Positions 16,356-25,189 of a stretch of DNA of 49,048 bases are shown here, in pieces (position 1 is the first letter of the stretch; every line of letters starts with the position of its first letter). Source of the DNA: Microbacterium sp. T2.11-28 (GTDB taxonomy: Bacteria; Actinomycetota; Actinomycetes; Actinomycetales; Microbacteriaceae). The translations under genes were made by a program, and so were the position numbers. The notes below the pieces were generated by a model. That model ran no database searches. It was not told the DNA's origin and saw only the letters and a program-made list of their open reading frames with translations. Location: assembly GCF_950097975.1 (NCBI RefSeq), contig NZ_CATNHF010000005.1, positions 1 through 49,048 on the forward strand. The letters are read 5' to 3'.

Positions 16356-17806
16356 GAGTCAAACCCTAGCCCGAGGGCGTCGAGCGTCTTCAGCAGCAGG
16401 TTCCGGCGACCCTCGTGGTGGTCGGCGCGATCCATCGACCAGCGCGTCGCGTGGATGCCGATCGCCGCGGCGGGCTCGGGCGGGAACGGCAGCGGACGGC
16501 GGCGCACCATCTGCAGCGCCGTCCGCTCGGTCTCCGTGCCGTCGAGGAGGTCGAGCATCACCTGCCCGGCGAACCGGGTCGAGCCGACGCCGAGGCCGGT
16601 GAAGCCCGAGGCGTAGGCGACGCGGCCGTCGCGGGCGGTGCCGTAGAAGGCGGTGAACTGCGTCGAGCTATCGATGGCGCCCGCCCACTGGTGGCTGAAG
16701 CGCAGGCCCTCGAGCTGCGGGAAGGTCGTGAAGAAGTGGCTCGCGAGCTTCGCCCACACGTCCGGACGGTTCTCGTAGCGCGGGTCGACGCGGCGGCCGT
16801 AGTGGTAGAGCGCGTCGTACCCGCCGAAGAGGATGCGGGCCCCCTGGCCGTCCTGCCCCTGCGACGGACGGTAGTAGTGGAACTGGTTCGCCATGTCGCC
16901 GATCCCCTGACGGTCCCGCCAGCCGATCGCCTCCTGCTGCGCGGGCGTGAGGGGCTCGGTCATGAGCGCGTAGTCGTACACCGGCACCGTCATGAGCCGG
17001 TTGCGCCGCAGCAGCGACGGGAAGACGTTCGTGGCGAGCACCGCGTGATCGGCGTCGACCCGCCCTCCGTCGGTGAGCACGGAGACTCCGCCGCCGCGGG
17101 GCGTCTCGATCCCCGTGGCGCGCGAGCGCTCGAAGATGCGCACGCCGCGCTCCTCGGCGGCGCGGGCGAGCTCGGCGGCCAGCCGCGCCGGGTGGACGAG
17201 GGCGCACGTGCGCTTCTCCCAGATGGCCGCCAGGTAGGTCGGCGACGCCACCGAGGCCCGCACCGCCGCCTCGTCGAGGTACTCGACGTCGGGGTCGCCC
17301 GCCGCCTCCGCGCGCCATTCGTCGAGCCACGCCAGCTGATGGGGCTCGATCGCGGGGGCGAGCTGGCCGGTGCGCTCGAACTGCACGTCGAGTCCGAGCT
17401 CGGCGACGGTCTGCTCGATCTCGTCGAGGTTCTGCCGGCCGAGGCGCTCCAGGGTGTCGATCTCGTCGGGCCAGCGCCGCGCGCCGTTCTCGTGCCCGTG
17501 GGTGAGGCTCGACTCGCAGAATCCGCCGTTGCGGCCCGAGGCCGCCCAGCCCGTGCGGGCCGCCTCGACGATGACCACCCGGCGCCCGGGGTCGCGCAGC
17601 ACGGCGAGCAGGGCGGTCCACAGCCCCGTGTAGCCGGCTCCGACGATCACGAGGTCGGTCGTCTCCACGCCGCGCAGCGGCGCGCGGTCGGGGCGCAGGG
17701 AGGCGGGCAGGTCGTCGATCCAGAAGGATCCGCTCCGCGTCTGCTCGAGGCTGTGCGCGACGACCGATGCCGGGGGCGCCTGCCGTTCGAAGACGGTCGT
17801 TCCCAT
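16352..17806 (-). CDS. FAD-dependent amine oxidoreductase (DAO family)
   Basis: A 484-residue flavoprotein paralogous to the one at 10021-11385. LVIVGAGYTGLWTALL at about 52-67 binds FAD, and GWAASGRNGGFCESS follows. The C-terminal ASGFTGLGVGSTRFAGQV segment is the second FAD motif. I chose the ATG at 17806 because AAAGGA lies five bases before it. A start seven codons upstream would overlap the amidohydrolase stop and lacks that signal. With the pot importer upstream and cupin downstream, a polyamine or its acyl derivative is the likely substrate. Confidence 0.84.
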   Translation of the reverse strand: MGTTVFERQAPPASVVAHSLEQTRSGSFWIDDLPASLRPDRAPLRGVETTDLVIVGAGYTGLWTALLAVLRDPGRRVVIVEAARTGWAASGRNGGFCESSLTHGHENGARRWPDEIDTLERLGRQNLDEIEQTVAELGLDVQFERTGQLAPAIEPHQLAWLDEWRAEAAGDPDVEYLDEAAVRASVASPTYLAAIWEKRTCALVHPARLAAELARAAEERGVRIFERSRATGIETPRGGGVSVLTDGGRVDADHAVLATNVFPSLLRRNRLMTVPVYDYALMTEPLTPAQQEAIGWRDRQGIGDMANQFHYYRPSQGQDGQGARILFGGYDALYHYGRRVDPRYENRPDVWAKLASHFFTTFPQLEGLRFSHQWAGAIDSSTQFTAFYGTARDGRVAYASGFTGLGVGSTRFAGQVMLDLLDGTETERTALQMVRRRPLPFPPEPAAAIGIHATRWSMDRADHHEGRRNLLLKTLDALGLGFDS

Positions 17807-17819
17807 GGGGGTCCTTTCG

Positions 17820-19490
17820 TCAGGCATCGTCGGCGGCGTGCACGCGGACGCCGCCGACGAAGGTCTGGAGCACCCGGGTCGCGCCGATCCGATCCGCGGG
17901 GCCCTCGAAGGGATCGCGGTCGAGCAGGGCGAAATCGGCGGCCTTGCCGACCTCGATGGTCCCGGTGCTGTCGTCGAGGTGGTTCACCCACGCCGAGCCC
18001 GCCGTGTAGGCGGTGAGCGACGTGGCGAGGTCGATGGCCTGCTCGGGGAGGAACGGCTCGTAGTCGCCCTCCTCGTGGCCGGGCGCCGCCTGGCGGTTGA
18101 CCGCCGTGTGGATGGCCGCCATCGGGTCGGGAGTGGACACCGACCAGTCGCTTCCGGCGGCGAGCACCGCGCCGGAGCGCAGGAGGTCGCCGAACGGGTA
18201 CTGCCAGGCGTCGCGCGGCGCACCGAGGAACGGCAGCGTCAGGTCGACCATCTGGGGCTCCAGCGTGGCCCACAGCGACTGCATGTTCGCCGCGACGCCC
18301 AGCCGGCGGAAGCGCGGGATGTCGTCGGGGTGGATGACCTGCAGGTGGGCGATGTGGTGGCGGCCGTCGCCGCGCCCGTTGCGGGCGATCGCGTGCTCCA
18401 CCGCGTCGAGGCATTCGCGCACGGCGCGGTCGCCGATCGCGTGGAAGTGCACCTGGAAGCCGAGGGCGTCCAGCTGCGGCACGGCCTCGTTCAGGATCTC
18501 CGGTGCGACGAACGAGATGCCGGAGTTGTCGGTCGGATGACCGTGGCCGTCGTGGTACGGCTCGAGCATGGCGGCGGTGAAGTTCTCGGCGACGCCGTCC
18601 TGCATGATCTTCACGCTCGTCGCCTGGAAGCGGCCGTGACTGAAGCGCTCGCGGCGCTCGACGAGGGACGGGATCTGCTCGAGTCCGGCGGTGCGGTCCC
18701 ACCAGAGCGCTCCGACGACGCGGCCGGTGAGCGTGCCGTCGATCGCGGCCTGCCGATAGGTCTCGCCCTGATCGACCAGGTCGCTGTAGTCGCCGATGAT
18801 CGCGTCCTGCCATGCGGTGATGCCGAAGGAGTGCAGGTAGCGCTGCCCGGCCAGCAGGGCCTCGCGCAGGAACGCGGGCGACGGGTCGGCCACCAGTCGG
18901 TTGACCAGCGACATCGCGCCTTCGTGGAGGGTGCCCGTCGGATGGCCGTCGGCGTCCCGCTCGATCCGTCCGTCGGCGGGGTCGGGGGTGTCCCGGTCGA
19001 TCCCCGCACGTCGCAGCGCCTCGGAGTTCACCCACGCGCCGTGGCCGTCGCGGTTGGGGAGGAAGGCGGGACGGTCCGGGAGCACGCGGTCGAGGGCGGC
19101 CGCGGTCGGCGTGCCGCCGGGGAAGGCGGACATCGCCCAGCCGCCGCCGAGCACCCACTCCGAGCCCTCCGCGCCGGTGGGCGGATGCGACGCGGCATAG
19201 GCGGCGACCGTCTGCAGGTACTCCTCCTCGGTGGACGCCCCGCCCAGGTCGCAGCGCAGCAGCTCGAGCCCGCCCGAGACGGGATGCACGTGCGCGTCCT
19301 GGAAGCCGGGCACGAGCATGCGCCCGCGCAGGTCGACGACCTCGGTGCGCGCGCCGATGAGCTGGCGGACGTCGTCGCCGCCGACGGCGACGATGCGCCC
19401 GCCCCGCACCGCGACGCCCGTCGCGCGCGAGCGGACGGCGTCGGCCGTGAAGACCGCCCCGCCGACGAAGACCAGTTCTGCGTCCGTCAT
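17820..19490 (-). CDS. metal-dependent amidohydrolase (YtcJ-like)
   Basis: A 556-residue member of the amidohydrolase superfamily. The first metal motif is DAHVHP with H67 and H69. A lysine in SVKIMQDG is the candidate carbamylated residue. FHAIGD, HIAHLQ and GSDWSVSTPD carry the remaining ligands. The C-terminal TGTIEVGKAADFALLDRDPF segment is the typical composite-domain end. YtcJ-like enzymes cleave amides or formamides of various metabolites. Lying between the pot permease and an FAD oxidase, it may deacylate an acylated or formylated amine, but the substrate is unknown. Confidence 0.84.
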   Translation of the reverse strand: MTDAELVFVGGAVFTADAVRSRATGVAVRGGRIVAVGGDDVRQLIGARTEVVDLRGRMLVPGFQDAHVHPVSGGLELLRCDLGGASTEEEYLQTVAAYAASHPPTGAEGSEWVLGGGWAMSAFPGGTPTAAALDRVLPDRPAFLPNRDGHGAWVNSEALRRAGIDRDTPDPADGRIERDADGHPTGTLHEGAMSLVNRLVADPSPAFLREALLAGQRYLHSFGITAWQDAIIGDYSDLVDQGETYRQAAIDGTLTGRVVGALWWDRTAGLEQIPSLVERRERFSHGRFQATSVKIMQDGVAENFTAAMLEPYHDGHGHPTDNSGISFVAPEILNEAVPQLDALGFQVHFHAIGDRAVRECLDAVEHAIARNGRGDGRHHIAHLQVIHPDDIPRFRRLGVAANMQSLWATLEPQMVDLTLPFLGAPRDAWQYPFGDLLRSGAVLAAGSDWSVSTPDPMAAIHTAVNRQAAPGHEEGDYEPFLPEQAIDLATSLTAYTAGSAWVNHLDDSTGTIEVGKAADFALLDRDPFEGPADRIGATRVLQTFVGGVRVHAADDA

Positions 19491-19566
19491 CCGCGTTCCC
19501 TCTTCCCGTGGGCGCCGGTGCCCATCACTCGGTTCCCCTCACTCGGTGCTCATCCGTCGGCGGCCG

Positions 19567-20475
19567 TCAGCCGCCGCCCATCGTGCGGGCGATGTCGGTG
19601 GCGGAGTCGCCGGCGCGGCGCAGCACGAGGGCGACGACCGCGAGGGCGATGAGGGTCAGCAGCAGCATGATCGTCGAGACCGCGGCGACCTCGGGGCGCA
19701 GGCCGGAGCGCACCGCCGAGAGCACGTACACGGGCCAGGGCGTGGTTCCGGACACCTGCACGAACGCCGCGACGATCGTGTTGTCCAGGCTGAGGGTGAA
19801 CGCCAGCAGGAATCCGGCGAGCACCGCGGGCATCGCGAGGGCCAGCGTCACCCGGCGGAACGTCGTCAGCGGCAGCGCGTAGAGGTCGCTCGAGGCCTCC
19901 TCCAGGTTCGCCTCCTGTCCGATCAGCCGGGCGCGCACGAGGTAGGAGACGACCGCGGTGGCGAACAGCGAGCTGCCGATCGACAGGCGCACGATGCCGT
20001 CGTCGAAGATCGGCATGCCCCAGTCCTGCCCGAGGGTGACGAACCAGGGGAGCAGGGCGACGGCGTCCACGATCTCGGGCGTCACCGACACCAGCAGCAG
20101 CAGTCCCAGGAACCACCAGACCCAGCGGCCGGGGTGACGGGCCATCGCGATGCCGGCGAGCGTGCCGAGCGTCGTCGCGATCACCGCCGAGATGAGTGCG
20201 GTGACGAGCGAGACGCGCACCGCGTTCTGGACGGCCGGCTTGTCGAGGATCGTCCGGAACGCGTCGAGTCCGAAGCCGTCGAAGGAGACCAGCAGCCGTC
20301 CGGTGTTGAACGAGTAGATGACGATGACGATGATCGGCGCGAACAGGAACAGCAGGACGAGCACGCCCCACACGTTCAGCGCGATGTCGGTCCACGACCG
20401 GTTCGCGCGCCGCCCGCTGCCCAGCATGGATCCGTCGCGCTGACGCAGGATCGTCTCGGTCTTGGTCGCGCTCAC
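19567..20475 (-). CDS. potC: spermidine/putrescine-type ABC transporter permease
   Basis: A 302-residue inner membrane permease with about six hydrophobic segments. The EAA loop is QEANLEEASSDLYALPLTTFRRVTL in two parts near residue 180. The PotC/YdcV-like order places it as second permease. The start is GTG overlapping the potB stop (GTGA). It pairs with the permease upstream to form the channel for an ABC importer of polyamines or a similar cation. Confidence 0.87.
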   Translation of the reverse strand: MSATKTETILRQRDGSMLGSGRRANRSWTDIALNVWGVLVLLFLFAPIIVIVIYSFNTGRLLVSFDGFGLDAFRTILDKPAVQNAVRVSLVTALISAVIATTLGTLAGIAMARHPGRWVWWFLGLLLLVSVTPEIVDAVALLPWFVTLGQDWGMPIFDDGIVRLSIGSSLFATAVVSYLVRARLIGQEANLEEASSDLYALPLTTFRRVTLALAMPAVLAGFLLAFTLSLDNTIVAAFVQVSGTTPWPVYVLSAVRSGLRPEVAAVSTIMLLLTLIALAVVALVLRRAGDSATDIARTMGGG

Positions 20476-21419
20476 GAGGTCACCTGCGTCTCGGCGTCGG
20501 CGCGCGCCGGCGCGGGCGCGGGGGTCGCCGCGGGGGCCGCTCCCAGCACGAGCCGGTTGCGGGAGCGGAACGGGAGCGCGACCAGCCACAGCACGGCGGC
20601 CGCCGCGGCGATGGTCAGCGCGATGACGAGCATCAGCACCACGGCCATGGCCGAGCCCAGTGCCCAGTTCTGCGCGGTCTGGAACTGGCTGGCCACCAGC
20701 TGGCCCACCATGTTGCCCTTGGCGCCGCCGAGCACGGTCGCGGTGATGTAGTCGCCCATGAGCGGGATGAACACGAGCAGCACGCCGGCCACGACCCCCG
20801 GCCGCGACAGCGGCAGCGTCACCCGGAAGAAGGTGCCGACCTTGCCGGCGCCGAGGTCCTTGGACGCCTCGCGCACGGCGGGCCCGACGCGGTCGAAGGC
20901 CACGAACAGGGGCAGGATCATCAGCGGCAGGTAGTTGTAGACCACGCCGATGAGCACCGCGGTGCGCGTGTAGAGGAGGTCGAGCGGCCCGTCGAGGAGC
21001 CCCAGCGACTGCAGCGCCTGCGACATCCACCCCTCGGGGGCGAGGATCACCTGCCAGCCGATCGTGCGGATGAGGAAGTTCGTCCAGAAGGGGATCAGCA
21101 CGAGCGCGATGAGGATGCCGCGTCGCTCCGGGCGCACCTTGAAGGCCATCCAGTACGCCACCGGCGCGCCGATGAGGAAGCACAGGGCGGTGCCGAGCAG
21201 CCCCACCCACAGCGTGTTCGCGAACGTCGCGAAGAACGTCGGGGAGAGCGCCTCGAGGTAGCGGTCGAAGGAGAGGACGTCGTTGGCATGGGTGCCGAAG
21301 ATGCCCGGCTTGTACCCGAAGCTGAACCAGATCACCATCCCCACCGGGGCGACGAAGAAGACGGTCAGCCACACCCACGCGGGGACGGCGAGGAGGCCCC
21401 CGAGGGATCTCCTACGCAC
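20472..21419 (-). CDS. potB: spermidine/putrescine-type ABC transporter permease
   Basis: A 315-residue permease with six predicted membrane segments. The EAA loop at about 180-200 reads VREASKDLGAGKVGTFFRV. The C-terminus is a Pro/Ala-rich tail. The GTG start at 21419 overlaps the end of the substrate-binding protein gene by eight bases, with only a weak ribosome site, so translation is probably coupled. It works with PotC. Confidence 0.86.
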   Translation of the reverse strand: MRRRSLGGLLAVPAWVWLTVFFVAPVGMVIWFSFGYKPGIFGTHANDVLSFDRYLEALSPTFFATFANTLWVGLLGTALCFLIGAPVAYWMAFKVRPERRGILIALVLIPFWTNFLIRTIGWQVILAPEGWMSQALQSLGLLDGPLDLLYTRTAVLIGVVYNYLPLMILPLFVAFDRVGPAVREASKDLGAGKVGTFFRVTLPLSRPGVVAGVLLVFIPLMGDYITATVLGGAKGNMVGQLVASQFQTAQNWALGSAMAVVLMLVIALTIAAAAAVLWLVALPFRSRNRLVLGAAPAATPAPAPARADAETQVTS

Positions 21420-22599
21420 CCGCGGCGGCCTTCATCTCGTTCCAGATCTCCACGCGCACCGTCTGGGAGTCGTTGAGTTCCTGCTCCTTCATGGCGGCCA
21501 GCTGGGCGTCCGAGAAGAAGATGAGGTCGGTCAGCTCCATGCCCGCGTCGGTCGCGCCCTGCTGCATGTCCTTGCCGCCGACGTTGTAGCCGATGTAGTC
21601 GAGGTTCAGCATGAGGTTCTCGGGCGTCATCGAGAAGTCGATGAAGGCGTGCGCGGCCTCGGGGTGGGGGGCGCCGGCGGCGATGGCCCAGTTGTCCATC
21701 CACAGCTCGGTCACCGGTCCGGGGAGCACCCACTGCCAGCGGTCGGGGTCGGCGGACTCCAGCAGGCCGAGGCGCGCGTCGCCGTTCCACGCCTGCATGA
21801 GCACCTGCGTGCCCTGCGGGATGGCGTTGGTCCCGGGGTAGGAGTCGAACGCGGCGATGTGCGGGGCGATCTCCTCCACGAGGAACTTCCGGCACGCCTC
21901 GAGCTGATCGGCGTCCTGGGTGTTCCAGTCGAGGTCGTTCGCCCAGAAGTAGGCGCCGATGATCCCGGCGGGGTCGTCGGACATGCTCGTCTTGCCGCTG
22001 GCCTCGTTCTGGGCGGCGTCGAAGAAGTCGCTCCACGTCGACAGCTCGCGCGTGATGATCGTCTTGTCGTAGACGAATCCGGTGGTTCCCCACGCCTTGC
22101 AGACCGAGTACTCGTTCTCGGGGTCCCATGCGCGTCCGAGCGCGGTCGGGTCCATGTTGGTGAGGTTCGGCAGCAGATCCTTGTTGAACTTGGTCAGCAG
22201 GCCGTTCTCGATCATCTGCGGGATGAACACGCCGGTGGGGACCACGATGTCGAAGCCCGACGTGCCCTTCGCGGCGATGAGCTTCGCGATCAGCTCCTCG
22301 TTCGAGCTGTAGGAGTCCAGGGTCACCTTCGGGCCGAGGTCGGCGGTGAAGGCCGAGACCACGTCGGGGGAGTCGTAATCCCCCCACGTGTACACCGACA
22401 GGGCGTCCTCGAGAGCGCCGCCGGAGGCCTGCGACGAGGGGCTCGTGGTGCTGCCGCCGGGCGCGCAGGCGGCCAGCAGGGCGGTGCCGCCGGCGAGGGC
22501 GGCCAGCGAGAGGAAGCGTCGCCGCGACAGTTCGGCGGCGATGCGCGGAACCGCGCTCTCGGGGGCGAGGATGCGCAGCGGGGTGCGGGACTCGGTCAT
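21412..22599 (-). CDS. potD: polyamine ABC transporter substrate-binding lipoprotein
   Basis: A 395-residue solute-binding protein. A twin-arginine-like SRRRFLSLA at 25-33 and the lipobox LLAAC with C45 show export and lipid anchoring. The mature part starts with SVYTWGDYDSPD, close to the conserved start of PotD/PotF proteins. The segment FDIVVPTGVFIPQMIENGL matches the family. GGAGG lies about six bases before the ATG. Its gene lies between potA and potB. Confidence 0.88.
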   Translation of the reverse strand: MTESRTPLRILAPESAVPRIAAELSRRRFLSLAALAGGTALLAACAPGGSTTSPSSQASGGALEDALSVYTWGDYDSPDVVSAFTADLGPKVTLDSYSSNEELIAKLIAAKGTSGFDIVVPTGVFIPQMIENGLLTKFNKDLLPNLTNMDPTALGRAWDPENEYSVCKAWGTTGFVYDKTIITRELSTWSDFFDAAQNEASGKTSMSDDPAGIIGAYFWANDLDWNTQDADQLEACRKFLVEEIAPHIAAFDSYPGTNAIPQGTQVLMQAWNGDARLGLLESADPDRWQWVLPGPVTELWMDNWAIAAGAPHPEAAHAFIDFSMTPENLMLNLDYIGYNVGGKDMQQGATDAGMELTDLIFFSDAQLAAMKEQELNDSQTVRVEIWNEMKAAAGA

Positions 22600-22680
22600 C
22601 GGGGCCTCCAGCTCGGGTTGAGGTCGGGATCGGGTGGTGGTGGGTCTGGGGTGCGGCCGGTGCGGCTTCCTGCGGGTGGT

Positions 22681-23841
22681 CTAGACGGTCGGAGGGGCGA
22701 TGTAGCCGCCCTCCTCGGCGGCGTGATCGGCGGGGAAGAGCAGCACGTCGCCCGGGGACCACGTGCACACCACCGGATCGCCCACGCGCAGGCTCGGCGC
22801 CTCGGGCGTGGGGCGGCGGACGATGAGGCTCTGGTCCTCGCCCAGCCGTACGAGGTACTGCATCGTCTCGCCGAGGTGCGAGATGCCGATGAGCTCCCCG
22901 CGCACCGCGTTCGTCTCGGCGAGCCCGCCCGCATCCGCCGCCGCGATCCGCACGTTCTCCGGCCGGACGGCTGCGGCCGCGGCGCCCCCACCGGGCAGGG
23001 GCGTCGCGGAGGATCGGACGACTACGTGCGGGGACGACACGGCGTCTCCGCCGGTGAGCGGCCCGTGGAAGAAGTTCTGCTGGCCGACGAAGGCCGCCAC
23101 GTAGGCGGAGGCGGGGCGGGCGTACACCGTGTCAGCGTCGGCGAGCTGCTCGATGCGACCCTCGCGCATGATGGCGATGCGGTCGCTCATCGACAGGGCC
23201 TCGCCCTGGTCGTGCGTGACGAAGACGAACGTGATGCCGAGGCGGGACTGGAGGAGCTTCAACTCGAGCTGCATCTCCTCGCGCAGCTGCCGGTCCAGGG
23301 CGCCGAGGGGCTCGTCGAGGAGCAGGACCGAGGGGCGGTTGACCAGGGCGCGCGCCAGCGCGATGCGCTGCTGCTGGCCGCCGGAGAGCTGGGTGGGCCT
23401 GCGGTCGGCGAAGCGCCGCATCTGGACCATGTCGAGGGCGGCCGAGACGCGATCGCGGATCTCCGCCTTGGGCGTGCGCCGCTGCTGCATCCCGTAGGCC
23501 ACGTTCTCGGCGACGGACATGTGCGGGAACAGCGCGTACGCCTGGAAGACGGTGTTCACATCCCGCTTGAAGGGCGGGGATCCGAGCACGCTCCTGCCGG
23601 AGATGAGGATGTCGCCGCGGTCGGGGTGCTCGAAGCCCGCGATCATCCGGAGGGTCGTCGTCTTGCCGCACCCGGACGGGCCGAGCAGCGACAGGAATTC
23701 ACCCGGCTCGATCGTCAGCGACAGATCGTCGACGGCGAGCTGGTCGCCGTAGTGCTTCGTGACGCCCGCCAGCACCACCGCGCCGGGCCCGTGCTCTGCT
23801 GGTCCGGGCCGATCGATCGTCGTTTCGGGTGCCGACGTCAC
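22681..23841 (-). CDS. potA: polyamine ABC transporter ATP-binding protein
   Basis: A 386-residue ATPase. Walker A is GPSGCGKT (54-61), the signature LSGGQQQR is at 152-159, and Walker B SVLLLDEP is at 171-178. The 120-residue C-terminal TOBE region is typical of PotA. I chose the GTG at 23841, with GGAG five bases upstream. The ATG at 23886 lies inside the apparent promoter and lacks a ribosome site. It is the first gene of the seven-gene potA-potD-potB-potC-amidohydrolase-oxidase-cupin operon. Confidence 0.88.
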   Translation of the reverse strand: MTSAPETTIDRPGPAEHGPGAVVLAGVTKHYGDQLAVDDLSLTIEPGEFLSLLGPSGCGKTTTLRMIAGFEHPDRGDILISGRSVLGSPPFKRDVNTVFQAYALFPHMSVAENVAYGMQQRRTPKAEIRDRVSAALDMVQMRRFADRRPTQLSGGQQQRIALARALVNRPSVLLLDEPLGALDRQLREEMQLELKLLQSRLGITFVFVTHDQGEALSMSDRIAIMREGRIEQLADADTVYARPASAYVAAFVGQQNFFHGPLTGGDAVSSPHVVVRSSATPLPGGGAAAAAVRPENVRIAAADAGGLAETNAVRGELIGISHLGETMQYLVRLGEDQSLIVRRPTPEAPSLRVGDPVVCTWSPGDVLLFPADHAAEEGGYIAPPTV

Positions 23842-23884
23842 GCGTGCTCCGCTCCCCGCGCCAGGGTGGCGCGTGTGTGCGGCC

Positions 23885-23913
23885 ATTCAATACGTCCGAC
23901 CCGGAGCCCGCAA
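23885..23913 (-). promoter_or_regulatory. promoter of the pot operon
   Basis: TTGCGG at 23913-23908 and TTGAAT at 23890-23885 are separated by 17 bases on the minus strand. The predicted transcription start lies shortly before the GGAG/GTG of potA, which supports that start. Confidence 0.5.
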
Positions 23914-24060
23914 TGATCACGGGGCCGAGCCGGACGAACCCTCCCGGCTGACCGGTCGCCCTGACAGATCGTCCGGGCGGGCGTAACGGAGCGGTAACAC
24001 CACGGCCTCGCCGCCGACGCCGGCACGTGCCAGCGTCAGCGGCTCCGGCCGTACGCGCGG

Positions 24061-24219
24061 TCAGGCGTTTCTGCGCACGACGCGCATGAGCCAGGCGATC
24101 ACGGCGACGATGATGATGACGAGCCCGATCCACAGGAGGATCTTCGCCGCCTCGACGAAGATGCCGACGAGGAGCAGGGCGATGCCGATGACGAGCAGGA
24201 TGACAGCGAGTGAGGTCAT
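24061..24219 (-). CDS. small membrane protein
   Basis: A 52-residue protein, almost entirely hydrophobic (two closely spaced membrane helices), ending in the basic tail WLMRVVRRNA. It resembles the many small unnamed membrane proteins of actinobacteria. The start was taken at the ATG at 24219 because translation upstream of it runs through a basic, uncharacteristic stretch. No function is recognised. Confidence 0.6.
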   Translation of the reverse strand: MTSLAVILLVIGIALLLVGIFVEAAKILLWIGLVIIIVAVIAWLMRVVRRNA

Positions 24220-24390
24220 GCCCTCACCGTGGCCCGCCCGCCGCTGCGGCTCAACCGGGTTGACAGGTCGTCGCCGCAGTGCAACGGCACCTGCATTGCG
24301 ACGGCACACGCAGCGCCAGGGACCGTGCCGTGCCGGGGAGCAGGCGGCGCCGAGCAGGGGCGCGATCGGCTATCGGGGCGGGCGGCAGCT

Positions 24391-24428
24391 GTCAACCCCT
24401 TTGCCGGACCGGTGAGCGCGGGGTTGAC
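24391..24428. repeat. GTCAACCCC / GGGGTTGAC inverted repeat
   Basis: GTCAACCCC at 24391-24399 and GGGGTTGAC at 24420-24428 are perfect nine-base arms 20 bases apart. Each arm contains a TTGAC core resembling a -35, one on each strand. A related GGGTTGACA occurs at about 24257. The region lies between the small membrane protein and the hypothetical gene at 24498 and may be a regulator site or a divergent promoter pair. Confidence 0.45.
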
Positions 24429-24497
24429 TCGACAGCACTCAACGTTTCCCGCGCCCTGTGCGCCGCGTCCGCCGCGACACCACTCCGAGGTACCGAG

Positions 24498-24773
24498 ATG
24501 AAAGACATCCTGATCGAGGGTCACCGGCTGCTGACCTCCGACGCGATCGCCGACGCCGTGATCGCGTACGCGACTCTGCTGCACGGGGCGGATCAGACCG
24601 ATGTCGTCGAGTTCCCCACGGTGCACGACGGCGAGCTGTCCCAATGCTCCCTGCTGCTGAGCGGTCATGTCGGCGTCGCGGTGGTCGACGCCACCGACGT
24701 GCTGGCGCCGGCGCTGCCCGGTGCGGACGCGGCGGTCGCCGAGATCCTGCGCCGCACGGAGGCGCTGCGCTGA
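24498..24773 (+). CDS. hypothetical protein
   Basis: A 91-residue protein with GAGG upstream of the ATG. The composition is acidic and Ala/Val-rich (MKDILIEGHRLLTSDAIADA at the start). It has no membrane segment or cysteine cluster. I do not recognise the family. It is followed within 95 bases by the DUF7882-like gene in the same direction, so co-transcription is possible. Confidence 0.62.
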   Translation: MKDILIEGHRLLTSDAIADAVIAYATLLHGADQTDVVEFPTVHDGELSQCSLLLSGHVGVAVVDATDVLAPALPGADAAVAEILRRTEALR

Positions 24774-24864
24774 CGGTCCGACGCGCCGCGGAGTCTCCGG
24801 GAGCGGGTCACCTGTATTAGCGTCGTTCCTGCGCGATCGCTCGCGCCCGACAGCGGAGGCTCCA

Positions 24865-25188
24865 GTGGGCAAGTTCATCTACGAGGGATCGGTGACGGTC
24901 GACTTCGACGACCGGGTGCTGGCGCACGTGCAGGTGGTCGTCGGGCAGAAGCTCCGCCGCGGCGAGGCCTTCCACTTCACGTGGCGTGAAGACCCGAGTG
25001 TCGGCGACGGACGCACGTCGGTGTGGCTCCACCCGTCGGCATCGCTCATCTACAAGTACTTCGGAAGCCGACAGCCGAGCCTCAACCGGGCGTGGCTGGA
25101 GGCACTGAACTACACCGCCAACTCGACCAACGGACTGCACGTCGTCCCCGAGCCGCCGGAGTCGAGCGCGACGGAGCAGACGGACTGA
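24865..25188 (+). CDS. DUF7882-like small protein
   Basis: A 107-residue protein from a GTG start with GGAGG six bases upstream. Its core has HVQVVVGQKLRRGEAFHFTW, then TSVWLHPSASLIYKYFG, then LNRAWLEALNYTANST. This family is widespread in Microbacteriaceae and is often mislabelled as ATP-dependent DNA ligase, although it has no ligase motif (no KxDG). A possible -10 TATTAG lies near 24817. Its function is unknown. Its paralogue lies immediately convergent, one base between the stops. Confidence 0.72.
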   Translation: MGKFIYEGSVTVDFDDRVLAHVQVVVGQKLRRGEAFHFTWREDPSVGDGRTSVWLHPSASLIYKYFGSRQPSLNRAWLEALNYTANSTNGLHVVPEPPESSATEQTD

Positions 25189-25189
25189 C

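Noticed and set aside
23842..23886. Upstream ATG as potA start
   Set aside because: It lies inside the apparent -10/-35 region, lacks a ribosome site and codes a non-conserved stretch. The GTG at 23841 has GGAG.
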